From Xanthomarina arctica (GTDB lineage: Bacteria; Bacteroidota; Bacteroidia; Flavobacteriales; Flavobacteriaceae): a stretch of DNA of 64,000 nucleotides. A program made the translations under genes and the position numbers. Positions 7,679 through 15,503 of this stretch are shown piece by piece (the first letter of the stretch is position 1; every line of letters starts with the position of its first letter). The stretch covers positions 1,315,142 to 1,379,141 of the forward strand of contig NZ_BMFQ01000001.1 in the NCBI RefSeq assembly GCF_014638915.1, given 5' to 3'. Below the pieces are notes generated by a model. It saw only the letters and a list, made by a program, of their open reading frames with translations, ran no database searches and was not told the DNA's origin.

Positions 7679-8182
7679 ATGTTGTTTATTAAAAAATCTT
7701 TACTCGTTCTACTGTTGCCTTTAATGGCCTTCACTACCATTCATAAATATTATGTAAGTGTCACACAAATAGATTATATAAAGGAGAAGCAATCGGTTCA
7801 AATAACAACACGAATTTTTCTGGACGATTTAGAAGATGTCCTTCAATTGAGATACGACAAAAATTTGATTTTAGATCCGCAATCTGAAGCGGGCGATATC
7901 AATTTCAACCTTGAAAAATACTTAAAAACCAAATTAGTTATTCGTATTAATGGGGAAGAAAAATCCTTAAAATATATTGGAAAAGAATATGATAACGACA
8001 TTGTGATATGTTACCTTGAAATTGAAGACGTAACAGAAATAAAAACTTTTCGAATACAAAACACAGTGCTTTTCGATCTACATGAAGAACAACAGAATAT
8101 TGTTAGGACTAAAATAAATTCCAAAAATAAGAGCTTCATCTTAACAAAATCAAATGATAAAGGTTTGTTAAACTTTAAATAA
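7679..8182 (+). CDS. DUF6702-like exported protein
   Basis: A 167-aa protein with an N-terminal hydrophobic signal (about 4-20) followed by HKYYVSVTQIDYIKEKQSVQITTRIFLDDLEDVL. This opening and the pattern of a small all-beta domain match DUF6702 family proteins as I remember them, which often sit just upstream of an M1 peptidase gene in Bacteroidota. Such an M1 gene follows here after 64 bp. No enzyme motif is visible. It may assist the peptidase or the preceding secreted paralogs; that is inference from position only. Confidence 0.75.
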   Translation: MLFIKKSLLVLLLPLMAFTTIHKYYVSVTQIDYIKEKQSVQITTRIFLDDLEDVLQLRYDKNLILDPQSEAGDINFNLEKYLKTKLVIRINGEEKSLKYIGKEYDNDIVICYLEIEDVTEIKTFRIQNTVLFDLHEEQQNIVRTKINSKNKSFILTKSNDKGLLNFK

Positions 8183-8246
8183 AAGCAGGTCGAATTCTTA
8201 AAATTTCGTTAATTTACTTACGATTTTTTGTAACTAAATTTTAACG

Positions 8247-10553
8247 ATGAAAACATTAAAGTATTTTATTCTTTCTGTTTTGTTCATTTCAGCTAGTACT
8301 TTTGCTCAAGAACAAGACCAACCAGTTCGTAAACCGGGACACACCAACACCAACAAATTCAAGCAACTTTACGACGAGTTTTCGACTCCGAACATGTTTC
8401 GTACAGCATCTGGAGCTCCAGGACCTGCTTATTATCAGCAACAAGCCGATTATAAAATGGATCTTATTTTAGATGATGAAAAAGCTACAATTTCTGGTTT
8501 TGAAACCATTACTTATCATAACAATTCACCCGATCCGTTAAATTACCTTTGGGTTCAATTAGATCAAAACATGCGTGCCTTAGGCTCACAAACGCCTTTA
8601 ATTGAAGGTGGAGGAGTAGCAGAAGCACAACAAGCAGGTGCTTTTACTGCCGCTTACATGACAGAAGGTTTTGATGGAGGTTTTAAAATACAAGCTGTAA
8701 AGGAAGTAAATGGTACAGATTTACCTCACATGATTAATCAAACCATGATGCGTGTTGATTTACCTAAAGTTTTAAAACCTGGTGAAGTTTTTTCATTCAC
8801 TATTAAATGGTGGTATAACATAAACGATTATGTTAACTTAGGTGGTCGTTCAGGGTATGAGTACTTTCCTGAAGATGGAAATAGAAATTATATTATTGCA
8901 CAGTTTTTTCCAAGAATGGCTGTTTATAGCGATGTGGAAGGATGGCAAAACTCTCAGTTCTGGGGTCGTGATGAATTTGCATTACCATTCGGAAATTATG
9001 ATGTGAATATTACAGTACCAGCAGATCATATTATGGAAGCTACCGGAGAATTAGTTAACCGTAAAGAAATCTTCTCTAAAGAAATGATGAAACGTTATGA
9101 ACTGGCTAAAAAATCTTACGATAAGCCTGTAGTAATTGTAACACAAGAAGAAGCTGAACTAGCAGAGAAAGGGCATGCTAAAGGTACTAAAACATGGAAG
9201 TTTCATGCAGAAAATGTACGTGATTTTGGCTTTGCAACTTCAAGAAAATATATTTGGGATATGATGGCTGTTAAAATTGGCGATAAAGACGCCATGGCAG
9301 TATCTTTGTACCCTAAAGAAGGAAATCCTTTATGGGAAGAATGGTCTACTTATGCTGTAGCAAGTACCTTAAAGTCGTATTCAAGAATGACTTTTGACTA
9401 CCCTTACCCTAAGGCAGTTTCAGTTCATGCCAAACAACAAGGGATGGAATATCCAATGATTTGTTTCAACTATGGACGTCCGGATAAAGATGGAAAATAT
9501 ACAGACCGCATTAAATATGGGATGATAAGTGTTATTATTCACGAAGTTGGACATAACTATTTTCCAATGATTGTAAATAGTGATGAGCGTCAATGGACAT
9601 GGATGGACGAAGGTTTAAATACTTTTGTGCAATACGTAGCGGAGCAAGATTTTGGCGAATGGTATCCAGCAGCTTTATCTGCAGGGCATGACACATATCC
9701 TTCAAGTCGTGGTCCAGCAGCTAACATTGTTCCTTATATGGGAGGTGATCAAGATTTTATTGCACCTATAATGACTAAAGGTTTGAATACATACCAGTTT
9801 GGTAACAATGCTTACGGAAAACCAGGAACTGCACTTAATATTTTGCGTCAATCTGTTATGGGACCTGAATTATTTGATTATGCTTTTAAAGAATATTCAA
9901 ACCGCTGGATGTTTAAACACCCAACTCCTGAAGACTTTTTTAGAACCATGGAAGATGCTTCAGCGTTCGATTTAGACTGGTTTTGGAGAGGCTGGTTTTA
10001 CACTACAGATTATGTAGATATGGGAGTGAAAGGTGTGAAAAAATATTATGTAACCTCAGAGCCTAACGAATATGCTAAAATGATGGCAAAACGTTATGGA
10101 ATGGAGTTATCTGAATTACCACCTTTAGTATATATGGTCGAAGAAGGTAGTGCTGAGTTTAATGAAGACATGAAGAATGGAACTCTATTAGAAAACTCAA
10201 CGCCACTTAATGAGTATGTGATGGATAATTTTACCGAGGCAGAACGTAAAGCTTTAAAGGAGCCTAAATATTTCTATAGTGTTACTTTCGAGAAACCAGG
10301 AGGATTGGTTATGCCAATTATCGTAGAATATACTTATGCTGATGGAACTTCTAAAACTGAAAAATATCCTGCGCAAATTTGGAGATTAAATGATAAAGAG
10401 GTTAGTAAATCAGTTGCTTCAGATAAGGAGATTGTAAAAATTACAGTAGATCCTGATTTAGAAACGGCAGATGTGGATACATCTAACAATTCTTGGCCTA
10501 GAGAAGTACAACAAAGTGACTTCGATAAGTTTAAAGAAGACTCTAAAGATTAA
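8247..10553 (+). CDS. M1 family zinc aminopeptidase, exported
   Basis: A 768-aa gluzincin metallopeptidase exported by a signal peptide (about 1-20, ending TFAQ). The zinc site is complete: HEVGH at 432-436 and the third ligand Glu455 in WTWMDEGLNTF, spaced 18 residues as in M1. The exopeptidase motif is QGMEYPM in place of GAMEN, as in other Bacteroidota M1 proteins. It probably removes N-terminal residues from peptides in the periplasm. A good terminator follows, ending the run of genes that starts at 4402. Confidence 0.92.
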   Translation: MKTLKYFILSVLFISASTFAQEQDQPVRKPGHTNTNKFKQLYDEFSTPNMFRTASGAPGPAYYQQQADYKMDLILDDEKATISGFETITYHNNSPDPLNYLWVQLDQNMRALGSQTPLIEGGGVAEAQQAGAFTAAYMTEGFDGGFKIQAVKEVNGTDLPHMINQTMMRVDLPKVLKPGEVFSFTIKWWYNINDYVNLGGRSGYEYFPEDGNRNYIIAQFFPRMAVYSDVEGWQNSQFWGRDEFALPFGNYDVNITVPADHIMEATGELVNRKEIFSKEMMKRYELAKKSYDKPVVIVTQEEAELAEKGHAKGTKTWKFHAENVRDFGFATSRKYIWDMMAVKIGDKDAMAVSLYPKEGNPLWEEWSTYAVASTLKSYSRMTFDYPYPKAVSVHAKQQGMEYPMICFNYGRPDKDGKYTDRIKYGMISVIIHEVGHNYFPMIVNSDERQWTWMDEGLNTFVQYVAEQDFGEWYPAALSAGHDTYPSSRGPAANIVPYMGGDQDFIAPIMTKGLNTYQFGNNAYGKPGTALNILRQSVMGPELFDYAFKEYSNRWMFKHPTPEDFFRTMEDASAFDLDWFWRGWFYTTDYVDMGVKGVKKYYVTSEPNEYAKMMAKRYGMELSELPPLVYMVEEGSAEFNEDMKNGTLLENSTPLNEYVMDNFTEAERKALKEPKYFYSVTFEKPGGLVMPIIVEYTYADGTSKTEKYPAQIWRLNDKEVSKSVASDKEIVKITVDPDLETADVDTSNNSWPREVQQSDFDKFKEDSKD

Positions 10554-10572
10554 TACAAAAAGTTAAATATTT

Positions 10573-10606
10573 AAAAGCCGACCATAAAAATGAGTCGGCT
10601 TTTTTT
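10573..10606 (+). terminator. Terminator after the M1 peptidase gene
   Basis: The stem AAAAGCCGAC/GTCGGCTTTT (10573-10582 with 10594-10603) has an 11-nt loop and a run of T. It closes the 4402-10553 gene run. Confidence 0.85.
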
Positions 10607-10626
10607 ATTCTCAATAAACAACTCAC

Positions 10627-10634
10627 TATATTTG
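10627..10634 (+). promoter_or_regulatory. -7 promoter box (TATATTTG) for tatA
   Basis: An exact TAnnTTTG match ending only 4 nt before the GTG start at 10639, which suggests a leaderless or near-leaderless mRNA. Confidence 0.6.
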
Positions 10635-10638
10635 CATC

Positions 10639-10926
10639 GTGATACAAGCAAGTATTTTTTTATTTATCGGTACTACCGAAATCATGTTTATACTATTTAT
10701 AGTAATCATGGTGTTTGGTGCGGACAAAATTCCTGATATAGCCAAAGGTATGGGGAAGGGCATGCGCATGCTTAGAGATGCGACCAACGATGTCAAGTCT
10801 GAAATATCTAAAAGTGCCGAAAAAAATGGCCTGGATACAAGCATTACCAAAGATGTTCAAGATGAACTCAAAAAAGTAAAAGACGAATTAGAGGATTTTA
10901 CGGGTTCTGTAAGACGGAAGATGTAA
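10639..10926 (+). CDS. tatA: Sec-independent protein translocase TatA/TatE family
   Basis: A 95-aa pore-forming subunit of the twin-arginine translocase, which moves folded proteins across the inner membrane. It has one N-terminal transmembrane helix (about 3-25), the invariant FG hinge (VMVFGADKIPDI), an amphipathic helix (AKGMGKGMRMLRDATND) and a charged C-terminal tail. The start is GTG at 10639. The next ATG (10684) would leave only about ten residues before the FG, too short for the helix, so GTG is preferred. The C-terminal TatB-type extension is short, so TatA/E is the better name. Confidence 0.88.
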   Translation: MIQASIFLFIGTTEIMFILFIVIMVFGADKIPDIAKGMGKGMRMLRDATNDVKSEISKSAEKNGLDTSITKDVQDELKKVKDELEDFTGSVRRKM

Positions 10927-10929
10927 CAC

Positions 10930-10950
10930 ATTCCTACGAAAGCAGGAATC
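10930..10950. repeat. Palindromic element, family C (ATTCCTACGAAAGCAGGAAT)
   Basis: An imperfect inverted repeat ATTCCT..AGGAAT just after the tatA stop. It is related to the copy at 15381-15400 and more loosely to 12130-12149. These look like short repetitive palindromes dispersed between genes. Confidence 0.6.
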
Positions 10951-11051
10951 TCTTAGTTTAACGAAACTGTAGTCTAGTTGAAAAACAGGTATCTATTTAA
11001 TTTTTCTATTCTCTTAATTTAGTCTCTTCTATTTATATACTCACAGTTTAA

Positions 11052-11456
11052 TTATCTATACCATATTAAAGCACTTATAAACAAGGCTAATGGTCCAACC
11101 ATTCCCAATATATAGTAGAAAAGTATTTGTATGTGGATAAAGAGCTTGGTAATGAGGCTGACCTCTCCCTCAATATTAAAAGAACCGGAGGTGTTAGTAA
11201 CAATTGTCACTTTATGTTTTCTCTCCAAATATTCCAATATCTTTTGTTTCCAAACAAATAGAATGTGGTAAGTCCATAACAAAAAGCCATTGATAAAAAG
11301 CAAACTTAACATTGCTATTACTGTCTCTTTGGAAGTCCAAACATCCCAAGGCATGGAAATAGCGCTTATTATAGTTAAGGTAGAAATACCTATTAAAACA
11401 ATCCTTATAATTTTTTTACTTTTTTCGGATGTTTCGTGTGGTTTAAGCTCTTCCAT
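11052..11456 (-). CDS. Small integral membrane protein of unknown function
   Basis: A 134-aa protein with three or four hydrophobic segments: about 18-38 (IIRIVLIGISTLTIISAISM), 47-66 (AMLSLLFINGFLLWTYHILF) and 103-131 (LFIHIQILFYYILGMVGPLALFIS split). A basic loop (KQKILEYLERKHKVT) and a short polar stretch lie between. The N-terminus is charged and cytoplasmic-looking. No family recognised. It is followed on the same strand by no other gene for 126 bp before tatA in opposite orientation. Confidence 0.6.
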   Translation of the reverse strand: MEELKPHETSEKSKKIIRIVLIGISTLTIISAISMPWDVWTSKETVIAMLSLLFINGFLLWTYHILFVWKQKILEYLERKHKVTIVTNTSGSFNIEGEVSLITKLFIHIQILFYYILGMVGPLALFISALIWYR

Positions 11457-11550
11457 TTTTAAAGATACTTATAATTTTCCTATTGAGAATGAGTGTGGAA
11501 AGATTAATAGTAATGGAGATTCTAATGTAAGGTTTTTGAATATCTAATGA

Positions 11551-12051
11551 TTAAAATTCAATCTCATGTTCCTTACAAAACCAATAAGGTTCACAACCTG
11601 TAATTTCACATCCTCCTAGTTTTACTTTACCCTTTTTCTTTTTTGCCATCGTTTTGGCGTTTGGCAAACCATAAACTATGGGAATAACTGATTTTGACTT
11701 TGAATCAATGGGACACAAATTTGGAATCTCCTTTTCAAAACACTCTCCAGGCGGTAATGCTATGATTAATTTAGTAAGCTCATTTTCCTTAACTTCTATA
11801 TTGCTCAAAGTATCTTTTCCATATCCAAGAAATTCAAACAATAAATCATATTTGCCTATTGGTAGTTCGGAAAATTTGAAATTTCCCTCAATATCAGATA
11901 TAGTTCCATAGGTTGTATTGGAAAGAGTAACAATGGTTCCAGGAAGAATAGAATTATCTTTTTTAAAAACTGATTTGCCTTCAATAGAACCAGTTTGAGA
12001 AAAAGTGATCGAACAACTAAAGATTAATAAAGATTTAAAAATTCTATTCAT
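11551..12051 (-). CDS. Exported carboxypeptidase-like regulatory domain protein with C-terminal Cys-rich zinc-ribbon-like module
   Basis: A 166-aa protein: signal peptide about 1-19 (ending TFSQ), a carboxypeptidase regulatory-like beta-sandwich (about 22-98; GSIEGKSVF, GTISDIEGNFKF, LPIGKYDLLFEFLGY), then a short module with the order CPID, VIPIVYGLP, KLGGCEITGC, WFCKEHEIEF. I associate this module with a small metal-binding ribbon usually found alone in cytoplasmic proteins, so joining it to an exported beta-sandwich is unusual. Metal binding is inferred from the Cys/His spacing. Function unknown. Confidence 0.65.
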   Translation of the reverse strand: MNRIFKSLLIFSCSITFSQTGSIEGKSVFKKDNSILPGTIVTLSNTTYGTISDIEGNFKFSELPIGKYDLLFEFLGYGKDTLSNIEVKENELTKLIIALPPGECFEKEIPNLCPIDSKSKSVIPIVYGLPNAKTMAKKKKGKVKLGGCEITGCEPYWFCKEHEIEF

Positions 12052-12129
12052 TCTATAAATCTACAATAAATAGGATTAAATATTATCTCAAAATTTTTTA
12101 TAAACAGATTAGCTTTGCTGAATCGTCGA

Positions 12130-12149
12130 TTTCCTGCCTGCGCAGGAAT
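12130..12149. repeat. Palindromic element, family C-like (TTCCTGCCTGCGCAGGAA)
   Basis: A perfect 7-bp inverted repeat (TTCCTGC/GCAGGAA) around a 4-nt loop, just after the stop of the O-methyltransferase gene (12151) on the minus strand. It is followed by T-rich sequence in + orientation; as a terminator it would be weak. Confidence 0.55.
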
Positions 12150-12150
12150 T

Positions 12151-12792
12151 TTATTTCTTCCTACTAATAGTCAAGCCGTCTCTGATGGGTAACATAACAG
12201 TTTCAATTCGTACATCCGTTTTTAAAAGGGTATTAAACTCCAAAACAGCTTTGGTTGAAACATCCTTAGGATCTAGTTTTTCAACCACTTTCCCGTGCCA
12301 AAGCACATTATCTGATATAATGATACCTCCAGGATTTAGCTTATCTATAATAGCGTGAAAATAATTTGAGTAGTTGGGTTTGTCAGCATCTATGAAAACC
12401 AAATCGAAGGTTTTATCTAAAGTAGGAATGATGTCTAAAGCATTTCCTAAATGTTGGTGAATTTGTTTACCATAATTAGATTTATCAAAATACTTACGTT
12501 GAAAATCTACCAATTCTTCATTCACATCAATCGTATGTACTTCTCCTGACGCTTGAAGACCTTCAGCTAAACATAAAGTAGCATAGCCTGTAAAGGTTCC
12601 TAATTCTAAAATGGTATTAGGCCTAATTAACTTAGAAATCATGCTTAAAACACGCCCTTGATAAGGTCCGCTAAGCATGATGGGTTGTAATATTTTTTGA
12701 TAAGTTTCGCGTGTTAATTGCTGTAATAATTCTGGCTCTTTTTCAGAATGAGCAACCACATAGTTATCTAATTTTTCTGGGAGGAAGTACAT
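12151..12792 (-). CDS. Class I SAM-dependent O-methyltransferase (Methyltransf_3 family)
   Basis: A 213-aa enzyme of the catechol O-methyltransferase / caffeoyl-CoA type, which uses a divalent metal and SAM. SAM motif I is ILELGTFTGYA (about 61-71), the acidic HTIDVN follows, and the metal-binding FIDADKPNY segment is at about 134. It is the last gene on the kynurenine strand, 52 bp after ACMSD, with a hairpin (12804-12836) in the gap. It could methylate a catechol-like intermediate such as 3-hydroxyanthranilate-derived phenols, but that is guesswork; many flavobacterial homologues are uncharacterised. Confidence 0.88.
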   Translation of the reverse strand: MYFLPEKLDNYVVAHSEKEPELLQQLTRETYQKILQPIMLSGPYQGRVLSMISKLIRPNTILELGTFTGYATLCLAEGLQASGEVHTIDVNEELVDFQRKYFDKSNYGKQIHQHLGNALDIIPTLDKTFDLVFIDADKPNYSNYFHAIIDKLNPGGIIISDNVLWHGKVVEKLDPKDVSTKAVLEFNTLLKTDVRIETVMLPIRDGLTISRKK

Positions 12793-12803
12793 AATTATTT
12801 AGT

Positions 12804-12840
12804 AGACCTTTCAGGTTTTATAAACATGAAAGGTCTTTTT
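12804..12840. terminator. Hairpin between ACMSD and the O-methyltransferase
   Basis: The 10-bp stem AGACCTTTCA/TGAAAGGTCT lies at 12804-12813 with 12827-12836. The T run is on the + side, opposite to transcription of the flanking genes, so on the minus strand it may only attenuate or stabilise the mRNA. Confidence 0.4.
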
Positions 12841-12844
12841 TGAC

Positions 12845-13933
12845 CTAGGGTAAAATTCTATTAACTAATTTTTGTTTTGCCTCTTCATCATCTCCGCATA
12901 ACCATTTAATAACGTTGTCTTCCCAAATAGCATCTCGTTCAGTTTCATTTATAATTTTACGTTCTACGGCTAAGTCTAAAATCTTACCAGGATACGATGA
13001 TTGTTTTTCGCTTTCCATTTCACCTAAAGGATAAGGATCGTCTAGTCCCATTAATACTTGTTTAGAACCTTGATTTCTAATTAATAATTCCAAACCTCCA
13101 GTATCATGAACTAAGGTGTCAAAAAAGATATTTTTATGTCCAACGGCTTTTCTTGGGTGACTTTTGCCTTCAAATAAATCGGGTCTCCCATCAAAACCTT
13201 GAATACGTCGTCCTAAATTAATTTGAGCTAATTGTCCTCCATGAGCAAAACAAGTTCTCATGTTCGGATATTTGTCTTGATAGCCATTTAAAGTTAAAAA
13301 ATGATAAGCATCCGCACATTGAGCTAACATCCAAATTAAGTGAAAACGCCAAGAGGTGTTTTCAAGTTTGATGAATTTTTCACCATCATAAGGATGAATT
13401 TCTACAGCCAGATTATATTTGTTTGCCAATTCAAAAATAGGCTCATTTTCTTCATCAAAAATACAACGCCACGTTCCAATAGTATCCATGTAATGAGTTG
13501 GTAAGCAAAGAAGTTGCATCCCTAATTCTTCCACACATCTTTTTATTTCCCAGCAGGCTCCTTGAACAAACCCTGGATGTACTACAAAGCCACAGGTGAA
13601 TTTACTCGGATTTTCACGTTGCACTTTTGCATTAAAATCGTTTTGAAAACGAAGCGCTTGTTTCATTTCTTCCACACGCAAACCATTTCCATAAAGTTGA
13701 GATAGGTTTAAAACAACAGCATGATCTATGTTGAAACGTTCCATCCATGCTAATTTTTCATCAAGGAAGAAACTAGAATCCGTTATTGGTCGATTCCAAT
13801 CTTTTTGAAGCATGAATTTTCTGTCTTTATCAACCCAAAAAATCTCTTTGTCTTTCATAAACTGAGGGATTTCCTCAGGGTAGGGAAGTAGGTGTGAATG
13901 GCCGTTAATTCTTAATTTGCGTGTTGTTTTCAT
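12845..13933 (-). CDS. 2-amino-3-carboxymuconate-6-semialdehyde decarboxylase (ACMSD), amidohydrolase family
   Basis: Catalyses decarboxylation of ACMS to 2-aminomuconate semialdehyde, steering 3-hydroxyanthranilate carbon away from quinolinate/NAD. The 362-aa protein has the amidohydrolase metal ligands: HSH (His12, His14), VEIHPYDG, FAHGGQ and the late GLDDPYPLGEM (Asp). It lies next to HAAO and shares the operon with the aminomuconate enzymes, which supports the call. The leader immediately upstream of the ATG contains a palindromic element (13938-13959). Confidence 0.93.
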   Translation of the reverse strand: MKTTRKLRINGHSHLLPYPEEIPQFMKDKEIFWVDKDRKFMLQKDWNRPITDSSFFLDEKLAWMERFNIDHAVVLNLSQLYGNGLRVEEMKQALRFQNDFNAKVQRENPSKFTCGFVVHPGFVQGACWEIKRCVEELGMQLLCLPTHYMDTIGTWRCIFDEENEPIFELANKYNLAVEIHPYDGEKFIKLENTSWRFHLIWMLAQCADAYHFLTLNGYQDKYPNMRTCFAHGGQLAQINLGRRIQGFDGRPDLFEGKSHPRKAVGHKNIFFDTLVHDTGGLELLIRNQGSKQVLMGLDDPYPLGEMESEKQSSYPGKILDLAVERKIINETERDAIWEDNVIKWLCGDDEEAKQKLVNRILP

Positions 13934-13937
13934 ATGT

Positions 13938-13959
13938 CCTGCTGAGCTAGTCGAAGTGT
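13938..13959. repeat. Palindromic element, family A, intergenic
   Basis: CTGCTGAGCTAGTCGAAGTG shares the GAGc..GTCGA core with the coding copies in valS and the alpha-2-macroglobulin gene. It lies in the 90-bp HAAO-ACMSD spacer, 5 bp upstream of the ACMSD start. Confidence 0.7.
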
Positions 13960-14023
13960 CTCATTATTTTTTATTCAATCTGTTTCTCCCATTTTTGGAA
14001 ATGTCCGTAGGACAATGTGCGGT

Positions 14024-14560
14024 TTAGTTTTCTATTTGAACTTTTTCTGGAGGTTGCATGATTTCACCACAATTTGGACAGCTTCGTTTGTCTTGATCTC
14101 CATAATACTTGTCGAAAATCTTTGGCATATCAGTTTCAATATTTTCAACCGTAAAATCTTCTTCATACAATTTGGTTGTACAATTTTCGCAAAACCAAAG
14201 AAGCGCGTCTTGAACTCCTTTTTCTCTTGGATATTCTATAACTAACCCTACGGTATTCGCTTCTCGTTGTGGAGAATGCGGTACTTTAGGAGGTAGTAAA
14301 AAAATATCTCCTTCTTTAATATGAATGTCTTTAGGTTTGCCTTCCTCAATCACTTTTAAAACCATATCGCCTTCAATTTGATAGAAGAATTCAGGGGTTT
14401 CGTTATAGTGATAATCTTTTCTACTATTTGGTCCACCAACAACCATGACAATAAAACCGCCATCTTTCCAGACAACTTTATTCCCAACTGGTGGTTTTAA
14501 AAGATGTCTGTTTTCTTCAATCCAAGCTTTGAAATTTAAAGGGGATACAAGTTTGCTCAT
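14024..14560 (-). CDS. nbaC: 3-hydroxyanthranilate 3,4-dioxygenase (HAAO)
   Basis: An iron dioxygenase that opens the ring of 3-hydroxyanthranilate to ACMS. The 178-aa cupin has the Fe(II) ligands His51, Glu57 and His95 (KDYHYNETPEFF, KVPHSPQ), with Arg48 and Arg99 placed for substrate. The C-terminal rubredoxin-like knuckle is intact: Cys124, Cys127, Cys161, Cys164 (CENC, CPNC), as in bacterial HAAO. It is 34 bp downstream of the SDR gene and 90 bp upstream of ACMSD. Confidence 0.95.
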   Translation of the reverse strand: MSKLVSPLNFKAWIEENRHLLKPPVGNKVVWKDGGFIVMVVGGPNSRKDYHYNETPEFFYQIEGDMVLKVIEEGKPKDIHIKEGDIFLLPPKVPHSPQREANTVGLVIEYPREKGVQDALLWFCENCTTKLYEEDFTVENIETDMPKIFDKYYGDQDKRSCPNCGEIMQPPEKVQIEN

Positions 14561-14594
14561 GATTATCTGATTTTAATTAAATAATGATATAAAG

Positions 14595-15377
14595 TTACAA
14601 AGATTTTGTTCGTCCACCATCAACAGGAAGGTTAATTCCGTTAATATAGCTAGCGCATTCACTAGCCAAAAAAGTTACGGCATAAGCTAATTCTTCAGGT
14701 TTTGCAAAACGTTTTGCTGGTACCGCATTTTTCATTGCATTGGCAGCTTCTTCTTCTGTATTCCCAGTTTTAGCCGATTTGTTTTTAATAATTTCAGTTA
14801 AACGTTCTGTTCCAGTGGCTCCTGGAAGGACGTTGTTTACTGTAATTCCAAATTGACCAAGCTCATTAGCCAATGTTTTACTCCAACTAGCTACAGCTCC
14901 GCGAATAGTGTTACTAACTCCTAATCCATCTAAGGGTTGTTTTACTGAGGTTGAAATAATATTGATAATACGTCCATAACTTGCCTCTTTCATGAAAGGA
15001 ACAACGGTTTGGGCTAATACATGATTACATTTTAAATGTTGCGTAAAAGCACTTTCAAATTCATCCAATCCTGCTGAAAAAACAGGTCCACCTTTTGGCC
15101 CTCCAGTATTATTTACTAAAATATGAAAGCCATGATTTTTTGAAATATAATCTGAAACTTTTGTTTTTAATTCTTCAGGATTTGAAAAATCAGCCACAAT
15201 ATAATCATGGTTTCTTTGTTGAGGTAATTCTGCTAAAACAGCTTTTAGTTTGTCTTCGTTTCTAGCTATTAAAGTAATAGTTGCTCCTTCAGTCGCTAAA
15301 GACATGGCTGTTGCTTTTCCTATTCCTGCTGTACTACCACAGACTAATGCGTATTTGTTGTTTAAGTTTAAATTCAT
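14595..15377 (-). CDS. Divergent short-chain dehydrogenase/reductase in the kynurenine operon
   Basis: A 260-aa Rossmann-fold SDR. The cofactor motif is GSTAGIGKA (14-22) with NNTGG (89-93), and Ser142/Ser144 occupy the catalytic Ser position. The classical YxxxK pair is replaced: residues 155-159 read SNTIR, so the expected Tyr and Lys are Ser and Arg. The C-terminal VNNVLPG and DGG motifs are normal. I know of SDR subgroups with this replacement, but their reactions are unclear to me. The position inside the operon, between the aldehyde dehydrogenase and HAAO, suggests a role in handling an aminomuconate-type intermediate. Confidence 0.85.
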   Translation of the reverse strand: MNLNLNNKYALVCGSTAGIGKATAMSLATEGATITLIARNEDKLKAVLAELPQQRNHDYIVADFSNPEELKTKVSDYISKNHGFHILVNNTGGPKGGPVFSAGLDEFESAFTQHLKCNHVLAQTVVPFMKEASYGRIINIISTSVKQPLDGLGVSNTIRGAVASWSKTLANELGQFGITVNNVLPGATGTERLTEIIKNKSAKTGNTEEEAANAMKNAVPAKRFAKPEELAYAVTFLASECASYINGINLPVDGGRTKSL

Positions 15378-15380
15378 AAT

Positions 15381-15400
15381 ATTCCCTGCGAAGGCAGGGA
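15381..15400. repeat. Palindromic element, family C (TTCCCTGCGAAGGCAGGGAT)
   Basis: An inverted repeat ATTCCCTGC/GCAGGGAT-type, 3 bp upstream of the SDR start, inside the operon leader. Related to the copy at 10930. Confidence 0.65.
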
Positions 15401-15467
15401 TCTTTTTAATGAGATACGGAAATAAGCTTGTATATCATATGATTAATATTTCGTTTCAATTTAAAAT

Positions 15468-15495
15468 GAGATGCTGAAACTAGTTCAGCATGACA
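15468..15495. repeat. Palindromic element, family B (TGCTGAAACTAGTTCAGCA)
   Basis: An inverted repeat (TGCTGAA/TTCAGCA, 15472-15490) followed by TGACA, in the spacer between the aldehyde dehydrogenase and SDR genes, which also holds the family C copy. Nothing else is visible in that 126-bp spacer. Confidence 0.65.
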
Positions 15496-15503
15496 ACGGG
15501 TTG

